A program made the translations under genes and the position numbers. Below the pieces are notes generated by a model. That model made no database searches and was not told where the DNA came from. It saw only the letters and a program-made list of their open reading frames with translations. Positions 1-8,210 of a stretch of DNA of 11,599 bases are shown piece after piece; positions within the stretch are counted from its first letter, which is position 1, and the number at the start of each line of letters is the position of its first letter. The DNA lies in contig DHYU01000051.1 of assembly GCA_002415485.1 (NCBI GenBank), forward strand, positions 36,075-47,673. Reading direction: 5' to 3'. This stretch comes from Proteobacteria bacterium UBA5122. GTDB taxonomy: Bacteria > Pseudomonadota > Gammaproteobacteria > Tenderiales > Tenderiaceae.

Positions 1-465
1 CACGCCAACAACGCCAACCAGGCCCTCGACCGGATCATCAACTTCTTCCCCGAAGAGCGCCACAACCAGCTGTTGCTCGACCTGTCGCTGAACATGCGTG
101 GCTTCGTCTCACAACGCCTGATCCCGACCGTCGATGGCAAACGCGCTGCGGCGATTGAGGTATTGCTCGGCACACCGATGATCGCCGACCTGATCCACAA
201 GGGCGAGATCGCCGCCATCAAAGAGGTCATGGCCAAATCGGAAAACATCGGCATGCGCACCTTCGACGCGGCGCTCTATTATCTGTACAAAGAGGGCAAA
301 ATTTCGCTGGAAGAGGCGTTGCGCAATGCCGACTCGGCCAACAACCTGCGACTGCGCATCAGCCTTGAAGAAAAGGGCGGCAATCTGGAAGAAGAAGGCA
401 GCGGCCTCAGCCTGGCCTCGGACGATCCGGACGAACCGCGCGGCGGCGGCCTATCGCTGAAATAA
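1..465 (+). CDS. pilU: PilU-type twitching motility ATPase, C-terminal part (5' partial)
   Basis: The reading frame is open from base 1, so the gene begins upstream of the window; 154 residues are visible, ending at TAA 463-465. PilU is a cytoplasmic hexameric ATPase of the PilT/GspE secretion-ATPase family that assists PilT in retracting type IV pili. The visible part starts just after the Walker B region, with the family's His-box segment HANNANQALDRIINFFP, followed by LSLNMRGFVSQRLIP and by the segment IGMRTFDAALYYLYKEGKIS and EEALRNADSANNLRLRI. That last pattern is typical of PilU rather than PilT. The protein ends in an acidic, glycine-rich tail of about 30 residues (EEEGSGLSLASDDPDEP...), probably disordered. 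PilT commonly lies just upstream of pilU but cannot be seen here. The Walker motifs also lie outside the window, so activity cannot be judged. Confidence 0.9.
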   Translation, partial: HANNANQALDRIINFFPEERHNQLLLDLSLNMRGFVSQRLIPTVDGKRAAAIEVLLGTPMIADLIHKGEIAAIKEVMAKSENIGMRTFDAALYYLYKEGKISLEEALRNADSANNLRLRISLEEKGGNLEEEGSGLSLASDDPDEPRGGGLSLK

Positions 466-482
466 ACCGCACCACTTGCTAT

Positions 483-500
483 GGGCCTGTTCGCAGGCCC
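483..500. terminator. UUCG-capped hairpin between convergent pilU and cupin genes
   Basis: A perfect 7-bp GC-rich stem, GGGCCTG (483-489) and CAGGCCC (494-500), is closed by a TTCG tetraloop on the plus strand. It lies 17 bp past the pilU stop and touches the stop codon of the converging cupin gene. Its location suggests it ends both transcripts. No T-run follows on either strand, so it is not a textbook intrinsic terminator. It may instead protect 3' ends or work with Rho. Confidence 0.55.
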
Positions 501-775
501 TAGTCAAAACTGTAGTGTTTACGCACCGGCAGACGGATATCCCAGGTGCAGGACATACCCGCCGGAAAGGTCACCAGGTCACCCTTGCCGACACGCACCG
601 GCTCACCGCCCTCTGGTGTGACGATCACATCACCGGCCAGAAAATAACAGGTCTCGGCGCTGTCGTAGTGCCAGGGGAAACACGACACCTCTTTTTGCCA
701 CACCGGCCAGCTGTACACATCCAGCTCATCCAATACATCCGCCGCGACCTGCGGTTCGATCTCGATCTTGCTCAT
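500..775 (-). CDS. Small single-domain cupin protein
   Basis: This 91-residue protein fits the short EutQ/COG3450-like cupin class. A conserved beta-barrel core is visible: W35-H36-Y37 and E41 in cupin motif 1 (WHYDSAETCYFLAGDV), then GKGDLVTFPAGMSCTWDI as motif 2, and a closing VRKHY. The classical two-His motif is reduced to one His and one Glu, so metal binding is uncertain. No signal peptide or membrane segment is seen. The gene lies 6 bp after the speA stop on the same strand and is almost certainly co-transcribed. A GAAGAG stretch inside the end of speA can serve as ribosome binding site, and the AAGG directly before the ATG is too close, so translation is probably coupled to speA. Its substrate is unknown; a link to arginine or polyamine metabolism is an inference from position only. 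Confidence 0.85.
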   Translation of the reverse strand: MSKIEIEPQVAADVLDELDVYSWPVWQKEVSCFPWHYDSAETCYFLAGDVIVTPEGGEPVRVGKGDLVTFPAGMSCTWDIRLPVRKHYSFD

Positions 776-781
776 CCTTAT

Positions 782-2662
782 CTACTCTTCCAGATAGGTG
801 TAACCGGTCAGCCCGGCCTCTAACTCGGCCATAAACTGCTCGGCCTCGGCGCGACTCAAATCGGCCGCCTCGATCTTGGCGCGATAGGCATCGAGCAGAT
901 CCTCCGGCTCGAAGTGCACATAACTCAACAGCTCGTCGACCTTGTCGCCGTGCTCGTGATGCGACAGTTCGTAATCGCCATCCGCAGTCAACACCACATC
1001 CACCGAATCGGTATCGCCGAACAGGTTGTGCATATCACCGAGGATCTCCTGATAGGCGCCGACGAGGCCCATGCCGATCAGATATGGTTCGCCGGGCTTC
1101 AGCTCATGCAGCGGCAGCGTCGACTCGAGGCCTTCGCTGTCGACGTATTGATCGATGCGGCCATCGGAGTCACAGGTCAGGTCCTCGATCACGACCCGCC
1201 GTTGTGGTGCCTCATCCAGACGATGCAGCGGCAATACCGGGAAGATCTGGTCGATCGCCCACACATCGGGCAGCGACTGGAACAACGAGAAATTACAGAA
1301 GTATTTATCCGCCAGCTTTTCGTTCAGCTCATCGAGCAACTCGCGATGGGCGCGACTGGTCGGTTTGAGCAGCTTGCGCACGCGCCAGCAGATCGCAAAA
1401 TACAACTCTTCGGCCTGACCACGCTGTTCCAGGCTGATCACGCCATGGGTGTACATCTCCTGCGCCTCGCCCAGCCAATGCACCGCATCGTGATAGGCCT
1501 CGACCGCCGAACGGTCGGTCAGCTCTGAATACAGACGCCACAGATCGTGCAGCACCTGCGGTTCGTCATCGGCCGGCGCAACCATATTCTCACCATTGGG
1601 CGCGGCATCGACATCAATCACGTTGGTAATCAACATCGCATGGTGCGCCGTCAGCGCGCGGCCCGATTCGGAGATGATCATCGGGTGCGGCAGGCCCTGC
1701 TCGGCGCAGATATCCGCCAGCGTACGCACGATCTTGTTGGCGTATTCCTGCACGCTGTAGTTCATCGAACAGAAACTGCGTGAACGCGCGCCTTCGTAAT
1801 CGACCCCCAGACCGCCACCGACATCGAACACCGACACCGGCGCACCGAGACGGCGCAGCTCGGCGTAATAACGCGCCGCCTCGCGGATGCCGCGCTGAAT
1901 ATCGCGGATATTGGCCAGCTGTGAACCCAGGTGAAAATGCAGCAGTTGCAGACTGTCGAGCAAACCATGGGCCGACAACTGGTCCACCGCCTCCAGCAAC
2001 TGACTGACGGTGAGACCAAACTTGGCCTTCTCACCGCCCGAGTTCTGCCACTTGCCGGCACCGATCGACGACAGCCGCACCCGCACGCCGAGCAGCGGCT
2101 CCACATCCAACTGCCGTGACTGCTCCAGCACCAGCGCCAGCTCGGATAGTTTTTCAATCACAATGAAGATGCGATGACCGAGGCGACGCCCGATCAAGGC
2201 CAGACGGATGTATTCCTGATCCTTGTAGCCGTTACAGATAATCACGCCACCAGGACGGCTCATGCCCAACACCGCCATCAACTCGGGTTTGCTGCCCGCC
2301 TCGAGGCCGATGCGCTCGCCGCCGTGATTGCGGATCTCTTCGACCACCGTGCGCTGCTGATTGACCTTGATCGGATAGACCGCGGTGTAACCGCCCTCGT
2401 AGGCCTCGTTGTCCATTGCATTAGCAAAGGCGTTGCACAGCGTATCGACGCGGTCATGCAGGATGTCGCAAAAGCGCACCAGCACCGGCCATGCCAGACC
2501 CTGCTCGCGCACCTCATGCGCCAATTGATAGACATCAATCGCCGTCGCCGGATCGCGATTGGGCAGCGCAATCAAATGACCCTGATCATTGATATCAAAA
2601 TATCCGCCGCCCCAATGGGCAACGTTATAGGTATCGCGCGCGCGATCAATCGTCCAGGCCAT
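782..2662 (-). CDS. speA: Biosynthetic arginine decarboxylase SpeA
   Basis: SpeA is a PLP-dependent enzyme that decarboxylates arginine to agmatine, the first step of the agmatine route to putrescine. The 626-aa length matches the family (E. coli about 630-660 aa). The fold-III (alanine racemase-like) barrel is clear: PLP lysine K99 in VYPIKVNQ, HFHLGSQ at 242-248, the PLP-phosphate loop VGGGLGVDYEG at 281-291, and SESGRAL at 331-337. CDSDG at 497-501 carries the conserved catalytic cysteine C497 contributed across the dimer interface. The helical insert typical of SpeA lies between about 365 and 450. The ATG at 2660-2662 is supported by AGAGG seven bases upstream and by an N-terminus (WTIDRARDTYNVAHWGGGYFDIN) that matches the usual family start. 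It is divergent from speE, the later enzyme of the same pathway, and is followed by a cupin gene. Confidence 0.97.
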   Translation of the reverse strand: MAWTIDRARDTYNVAHWGGGYFDINDQGHLIALPNRDPATAIDVYQLAHEVREQGLAWPVLVRFCDILHDRVDTLCNAFANAMDNEAYEGGYTAVYPIKVNQQRTVVEEIRNHGGERIGLEAGSKPELMAVLGMSRPGGVIICNGYKDQEYIRLALIGRRLGHRIFIVIEKLSELALVLEQSRQLDVEPLLGVRVRLSSIGAGKWQNSGGEKAKFGLTVSQLLEAVDQLSAHGLLDSLQLLHFHLGSQLANIRDIQRGIREAARYYAELRRLGAPVSVFDVGGGLGVDYEGARSRSFCSMNYSVQEYANKIVRTLADICAEQGLPHPMIISESGRALTAHHAMLITNVIDVDAAPNGENMVAPADDEPQVLHDLWRLYSELTDRSAVEAYHDAVHWLGEAQEMYTHGVISLEQRGQAEELYFAICWRVRKLLKPTSRAHRELLDELNEKLADKYFCNFSLFQSLPDVWAIDQIFPVLPLHRLDEAPQRRVVIEDLTCDSDGRIDQYVDSEGLESTLPLHELKPGEPYLIGMGLVGAYQEILGDMHNLFGDTDSVDVVLTADGDYELSHHEHGDKVDELLSYVHFEPEDLLDAYRAKIEAADLSRAEAEQFMAELEAGLTGYTYLEE

Positions 2663-2688
2663 GATTTACCTCTGCATCAACGGTGGGC

Positions 2689-2717
2689 TTGTTATAAAAT
2701 AAGCGCCACATTATACC
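2689..2717 (+). promoter_or_regulatory. Candidate speE promoter
   Basis: TTGTTA (2689-2694) and TATACC (2712-2717) are separated by exactly 17 bp; each matches 4 of 6 sigma70 consensus bases. The predicted start near 2724 leaves a leader of about 55 bases. The -10 overlaps the speA -10 on the opposite strand, so the two polymerases would compete for the same DNA. The assignment is by pattern only. Confidence 0.35.
2710..2715 (-). promoter_or_regulatory. Candidate -10 element of the speA promoter
   Basis: On the minus strand this reads TATAAT, a perfect sigma70 -10, placed so that transcription would start near 2703, about 40 bases before the speA ATG. No good -35 is seen at the expected distance (CAATGG at 17 bp), so an activator or another feature may compensate. 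It coincides with the candidate speE -10 on the other strand. Confidence 0.45.
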
Positions 2718-2778
2718 CACCACCCCAGACGACCATTGGATTTTTTCACCGTCGGCGCATGACCTTGAAGGAGAACGT

Positions 2779-3627
2779 ATGACCCTCGACAAAAATTGGT
2801 TTAGTGAAGAACAGGCTGGCATGGGCTCCGCCTTCTCGCTGAAGATCACCGCCAAGCTTGATGAAGTACAAACACCATTCCAACACATCGAGATCTACGA
2901 CACCGAAACCTACGGCAAACTAATGATCATCGACGGCTGCTACATGGTCACCAGCCGCGACAACTTCCTGTACCACGAAATGATGACCCACCCCTCGCTG
3001 TTCACCCATGCCAATCCCAAGCGGGTATTGATCATCGGCGGCGGCGACTGCGGCACACTGAAAGAAGTGCTCAAGCACGACAGCATCGAACGCGCCTGGC
3101 AGGTGGACATCGACGAACAGGTCACGCGCATGGCCGAAAAATATTTCCCCGAGCTGTGCGAATCCAACGACGACCCACGCGCCGAGCTGCTGTTTGAAGA
3201 CGGCGTCAAATGGATCCAGGACGCAGAGGCCGGCAGCCTCGACCTGATCATCGTCGACAGCACCGACCCGGTCGGCCCGGCCGAAGGCCTGTTCACCGAG
3301 GCCTTCTACCGCGACTGCCACCGCGCCCTCGGCGCCAACGGCATGCTTGTGCAGCAGAGCGAATCACCGCTCTACCACCTGCAACTGCTGAAAGACATGC
3401 ATCAGGCCATGCGCAACGCCGGTTTCGCCGACTCCAAGACCCTGCACTACCCACAGCCCAGCTACCCCAGCGGCTGGTGGAGCGCGATCATGGCCGCCAA
3501 ACAGTCCTTGCCCGCCTTCCGCGAAGACGATGCACGTAACAAGTCATTCAAGACCCGTTACTACAACGCGGACATCCACAAGGCTGCACTGACACAACCC
3601 GAGTTCTGCCGCGAGGCCGGCCTGTAA
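2779..3627 (+). CDS. speE: Spermidine synthase SpeE
   Basis: SpeE transfers the aminopropyl group from decarboxylated S-adenosylmethionine to putrescine, giving spermidine and methylthioadenosine. The 282 aa match the usual 280-290. The N-terminal beta domain carries YGKLMIIDGCYMVTSRDNFLYHEMMTHPSLF (about 45-75). The Rossmann-like domain carries VLIIGGGDCG (83-92), with the acidic pair region QVDID (108-112), and the catalytic VDSTDPVGPAEGLF (159-172) containing D160 and D163. QPSYPSGWWS (226-235) is the conserved late motif. Residue 91 is Cys where many SpeE proteins have Gly (GGGDGG). Start ATG is supported by AAGGAG five bases upstream. It is divergent from speA. SpeD and the agmatine-to-putrescine enzymes are not in the window and must be elsewhere. 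Confidence 0.96.
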   Translation: MTLDKNWFSEEQAGMGSAFSLKITAKLDEVQTPFQHIEIYDTETYGKLMIIDGCYMVTSRDNFLYHEMMTHPSLFTHANPKRVLIIGGGDCGTLKEVLKHDSIERAWQVDIDEQVTRMAEKYFPELCESNDDPRAELLFEDGVKWIQDAEAGSLDLIIVDSTDPVGPAEGLFTEAFYRDCHRALGANGMLVQQSESPLYHLQLLKDMHQAMRNAGFADSKTLHYPQPSYPSGWWSAIMAAKQSLPAFREDDARNKSFKTRYYNADIHKAALTQPEFCREAGL

Positions 3628-3635
3628 ACCTGTCA

Positions 3636-3673
3636 CGGGCTGCGCCGATCTGGAGATGATCGGACGCAGCCCG
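3636..3673. repeat. Long imperfect hairpin after speE, REP-like
   Basis: The arms CGGGCTGCGCCGATC (3636-3650) and GATCGGACGCAGCCCG (3658-3673) pair over 15 bp with a single bulged A, around a 7-base loop. It begins 8 bp after the speE stop codon. It may stabilise or end the speE transcript, but no T-run follows, so it is not a classical intrinsic terminator. The right arm and flank (GCAGCCCGGCCTACA) resemble the end of enterobacterial REP palindromes, suggesting a dispersed repeat; that is a resemblance only. Confidence 0.6.
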
Positions 3674-3702
3674 GCCTACACCGCAACACCCCGCGCAAAT
3701 CC

Positions 3703-3711
3703 TGATAGAAT
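3703..3711 (+). promoter_or_regulatory. Candidate extended -10 promoter of hemF
   Basis: TGATAGAAT contains the extended -10 TGn followed by TAGAAT (5 of 6 consensus). No recognisable -35 lies 17 bp upstream, which is tolerated by extended -10 promoters. The transcript would start about 35 bases before the hemF ATG. Confidence 0.4.
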
Positions 3712-3751
3712 CCCCCAACTATTTGTTATCACACAGAATTGGAAACAGCCC

Positions 3752-4669
3752 ATGAGCACACCCGACATCCAGGCCGTCAAAGACTATCTAATGAAATTGC
3801 AGGATCGCATCTGCGCCGAACTGGAGACAGAAGATGGCGAGGCCCGCTTCATTGAAGACGCCTGGCAACGGGAACAAGGTGGTGGCGGTCGCACGCGTGT
3901 ACTGACAGAAGGCGCCGTGTTCGAGCAGGCCGGCGTGAATTTTTCCGAGGTCTTCGGCGCGCAGATGCCCGCCTCGGCCACCGCCCACCGCCCGGAACTG
4001 GCAGGCCGCAACTTCCGCGCGATGGGCGTATCGCTGGTCATCCACCCTCGCAATCCCTACGTGCCGACCTCACACGCCAATGTGCGCTTTTTCATTGCGG
4101 AAAAAGAAGGCGAAGCCCCTATCTGGTGGTTTGGCGGTGGTTTTGACCTGACGCCCTACTATCCATTTGAGGACGATGTCATCCACTGGCACCGCGTCTC
4201 ACGCGATGCCTGCGCGCCGTTCGGCAAAGACGTCTACCCCAAATACAAAAAATGGTGCGACGAATACTTCTTCCTCAAACACCGCAACGAAACCCGCGGC
4301 GTCGGCGGCCTGTTCTTCGATGACCTCAACGAATGGGGCTTTGAAAAATCCTTCGCCTTCATGCGCAGCGTCGGCGATCACTACCTCCAGGCCTACCGCC
4401 CGATCGTCTCCCGCCGCAAGGACACCGACTACGGCTCACGCGAACGCGACTTCCAACTCTACCGTCGTGGCCGTTATGTCGAATTCAACCTGGTCTTCGA
4501 CCGTGGCACCTTGTTCGGCCTGCAAACCGGCGGCCGCACCGAGTCGATCCTGATGTCGCTGCCGCCACTGGTGCGCTGGCAATACAACTATCAGCCCGAG
4601 CCAGGCAGCGCCGAGGCCGAACTGTATGAGCAGTATTTAAAACCACGCGACTGGCTCGGTAACGCCTGA
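3752..4669 (+). CDS. hemF: Oxygen-dependent coproporphyrinogen III oxidase HemF
   Basis: HemF oxidatively decarboxylates coproporphyrinogen III to protoporphyrinogen IX in heme synthesis, using O2. From the ATG at 3752 the protein is 305 aa, close to E. coli HemF (299). An earlier in-frame ATG at 3656 sits inside the hairpin upstream and adds 32 unrelated residues, so it is rejected. The four conserved histidines are present: H98 (LVIHPRNPYVPTSHAN), H108 (SHANVRFF), H147 (HWHRVS) and H177 (FLKHRNETRGVGGLFFDDL). GGGFDLTPYYPF (128-139) and YVEFNLVFDRGTLFGLQTGGRTESILMSLPP (242-272) are family hallmarks. A weak GGAAA lies upstream of the start. It appears to be a single-gene unit, between the hairpin after speE and a strong terminator. 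Its presence implies aerobic or facultative growth. Confidence 0.96.
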   Translation: MSTPDIQAVKDYLMKLQDRICAELETEDGEARFIEDAWQREQGGGGRTRVLTEGAVFEQAGVNFSEVFGAQMPASATAHRPELAGRNFRAMGVSLVIHPRNPYVPTSHANVRFFIAEKEGEAPIWWFGGGFDLTPYYPFEDDVIHWHRVSRDACAPFGKDVYPKYKKWCDEYFFLKHRNETRGVGGLFFDDLNEWGFEKSFAFMRSVGDHYLQAYRPIVSRRKDTDYGSRERDFQLYRRGRYVEFNLVFDRGTLFGLQTGGRTESILMSLPPLVRWQYNYQPEPGSAEAELYEQYLKPRDWLGNA

Positions 4670-4696
4670 TCCATTTTTCGGTAAACGAATGTAAAC

Positions 4697-4722
4697 AAAA
4701 GGGAGCTCTGGCTCCCTTTTTT
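4697..4722 (+). terminator. Intrinsic terminator of hemF
   Basis: AAAA, then stem GGGAGC (4701-4706), loop TCTG, stem GCTCCC (4711-4716) and TTTTTT. The A-run before and T-run after extend the pairing to 10 bp. It lies 28 bp past the hemF stop and is a canonical Rho-independent terminator; the A-run would let it act on the minus strand too. Confidence 0.92.
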
Positions 4723-4832
4723 ATCTCTACTGGTTAAGCTTCATCCTCGGCCGACCGACACATATAACGCACTTAAGCCGTTTAAATTCCTGATTTTTTT
4801 ACTTGTTTTTAAACCTGGGACACCTATTTATC
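4723..4832 (+). promoter_or_regulatory. Upstream region of the HDOD/kinase cluster
   Basis: This AT-rich gene-free stretch should hold the promoter for the signalling cluster. TATAAC at 4763-4768 could be a -10 (5 of 6), with only a poor -35 (TTCATC) 17 bp upstream. A spaced inverted repeat, GTTTAAA (4780-4786) and TTTAAAC (4808-4814), lies between that -10 and the first start codon and could be an operator or a leader stem-loop. None of these elements is conclusive. Confidence 0.3.
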
Positions 4833-5171
4833 ATGCCCACACTATCCATCAATGACGCAGAACCTGGCATGCACCTGGCCGCCGACGTCAACGATCGGAA
4901 CGGCCGCCCGCTGCTCAAGGCCGGCACTGAGTTGACGGACAAACACATCAAGGTATTCAAGACCTGGGGCATCACCCAGATCCAGATTCAAGGCGACGCC
5001 AGTCAAGACCCATTTCAAGAGATCCTGGCCGCACACCCTGAATACGCCATTGAGGCAGACACCGTCGCCCGCGAACTGTTTCAGCACACCGAGTCGACCC
5101 ACCCACTTATTGAAGGGCTGTTACCTGTATGGAAAGCACGCTATATCAAGCAACGCGCCCACCAAGCATAA
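4833..5171 (+). CDS. Small accessory-domain protein ahead of the HDOD gene
   Basis: From the ATG at 4833 the protein is 112 aa; a TTG 30 bases upstream is less likely. Residues 8-54 (AEPGMHLAADVNDRNGRPLLKAGTELTDKHIKVFKTWGITQIQIQG) form the small beta-rich module often found at the N-terminus of HD-GYP and related signalling proteins, with a conserved PGM..A.DV and G..LL..G..L.....I....GI pattern. Here it is a stand-alone protein. The second half is helical and ends in basic residues (WKARYIKQRAHQ). It has no membrane segment. The ribosome binding site is weak (GGGA, 12 bases upstream). It overlaps the next gene by 43 bp in another frame, implying translational coupling and probably physical partnership with the HDOD protein. 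The family assignment is from pattern memory; function is unknown. Confidence 0.8.
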   Translation: MPTLSINDAEPGMHLAADVNDRNGRPLLKAGTELTDKHIKVFKTWGITQIQIQGDASQDPFQEILAAHPEYAIEADTVARELFQHTESTHPLIEGLLPVWKARYIKQRAHQA

Positions 5172-6022
5172 AAACACTATCACCTGAACAACTGGTCAAC
5201 CGGATCACCCAGGTGTCGTCGCTGCCCGAGATCTATCTCAAGGTAGAACAGGCCCTGGCGAATCCAATGTGCACCAGCCGCCTGCTTGGCGACATCGTCT
5301 CGGAAGACGCCGCCCTGACCGCCCGCATCCTGCGCCTGGCCAACAGCTCCTATTTCAACTTTCCCGGCAGGGTCGACACCATCAGCCAGGCGATCACGCT
5401 GATCGGCACGCGCCAACTACAAGAGATCGTACTCGCCAGCTCCATCGTCGCCGTGTTTAAAGACATCCCGGAAGAGATCGTCGACATGGATGCCTTCTGG
5501 CGCCACAGCATCACCTGTGGCCTCGCCTGCCGCATCATCGCCACCCAACGCCGCGAGGCCAACGTCGAGAGCGCCTTCATCTTTGGCCTGCTGCACGACA
5601 TCGGGCGTCTGGTGCTGTTCAAGGCCGCCGCCGAACAGATGAGCCAAGTCATTCAATATGCGCGCGATACCAACCAACTACTCTACGTGGTCGAGCGTGA
5701 ATGCCTGGGCTACGATCACGCCAAACTTGGCGGCATGTTATTGGATGCCTGGAAGCTACCCAAACACCTGGCCGATGCGACCCGCTATCACCACAACCCG
5801 CTCGGCTGCCGTGACCATCAAAGCGATGCCGCCACGGTACACATCGCCGACATCATCGCCAATGCACTCCAAAATGGATCCAGCGGCGAACGCCTGACCC
5901 CCAGCATCAACGACAAGGCTTGGCAACTGCTGGGACTGAACAAAGAGAGCATCGAACCTCTGATCAGCGAGCTGGACCGTCAATATCAGGTTGCCGTCGA
6001 CTTCGTGCTGGGCAATGGATAA
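5129..6022 (+). CDS. HDOD domain signalling protein
   Basis: This 297-aa cytoplasmic protein has an HDOD domain over about residues 20-230, recognised from LPEIYLKVEQAL (32-43), VSEDAALTARILRLANSSYFNFPG (57-80), ISQAITLIGTRQLQEIVLASS (85-105) and FIFGLLHDIGRLVLF (150-164). HDOD proteins are HD-superfamily relatives that generally act as signalling adaptors rather than proven phosphohydrolases. Here possible metal ligands persist: H126 in FWRHS, H156-D157 in LHDIGR, H221/H222 in RYHHNP, and D241 in HIAD. Residual enzymatic capacity therefore cannot be excluded. The start ATG lies inside the preceding gene (43-bp overlap), with GAAGGG about 11 bases upstream. The stop is 6 bp before the hybrid kinase, so the three genes form an operon. 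The output is not evident; it may modulate the kinase or c-di-GMP or motility circuits. Confidence 0.92.
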   Translation: MESTLYQATRPPSIKTLSPEQLVNRITQVSSLPEIYLKVEQALANPMCTSRLLGDIVSEDAALTARILRLANSSYFNFPGRVDTISQAITLIGTRQLQEIVLASSIVAVFKDIPEEIVDMDAFWRHSITCGLACRIIATQRREANVESAFIFGLLHDIGRLVLFKAAAEQMSQVIQYARDTNQLLYVVERECLGYDHAKLGGMLLDAWKLPKHLADATRYHHNPLGCRDHQSDAATVHIADIIANALQNGSSGERLTPSINDKAWQLLGLNKESIEPLISELDRQYQVAVDFVLGNG

Positions 6023-6028
6023 CCACAC

Positions 6029-8131
<2,103 letters not shown>

Positions 8132-8141
8132 TGGTTTTTTT

Positions 8142-8203
8142 CCCCTTTATGGATCCGTCGTACCGCCGAAAACAGTTGTAGCAACTCACTAAATAAAAAG
8201 GGG
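8142..8203 (+). promoter_or_regulatory. Gap between the kinases, with possible RBS-masking repeat
   Basis: The 79-bp gap between the two kinase genes (8132-8210) contains no convincing terminator. CCCCTTT (8142-8148) is complementary to AAAGGGG (8197-8203), the latter being the ribosome binding site of the downstream kinase. Pairing would loop out about 48 bases, which include a small GTTG/CAAC hairpin, and would hide the site. No clear promoter is seen, so read-through from upstream is assumed. Confidence 0.3.
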
Positions 8204-8210
8204 TAGGACC

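Noticed and set aside
914..2782. Long plus-strand reading frames opposite speA (914-1528, 2174-2782)
   Set aside because: They are antisense shadows caused by the GC-rich codon use of speA, with low-complexity His/Arg/Gln-rich translations and no ribosome binding sites.
3656..3751. Longer hemF start at 3656
   Set aside because: It lies in the loop of the hairpin, has no ribosome binding site, and the added 32 residues do not resemble the HemF family.
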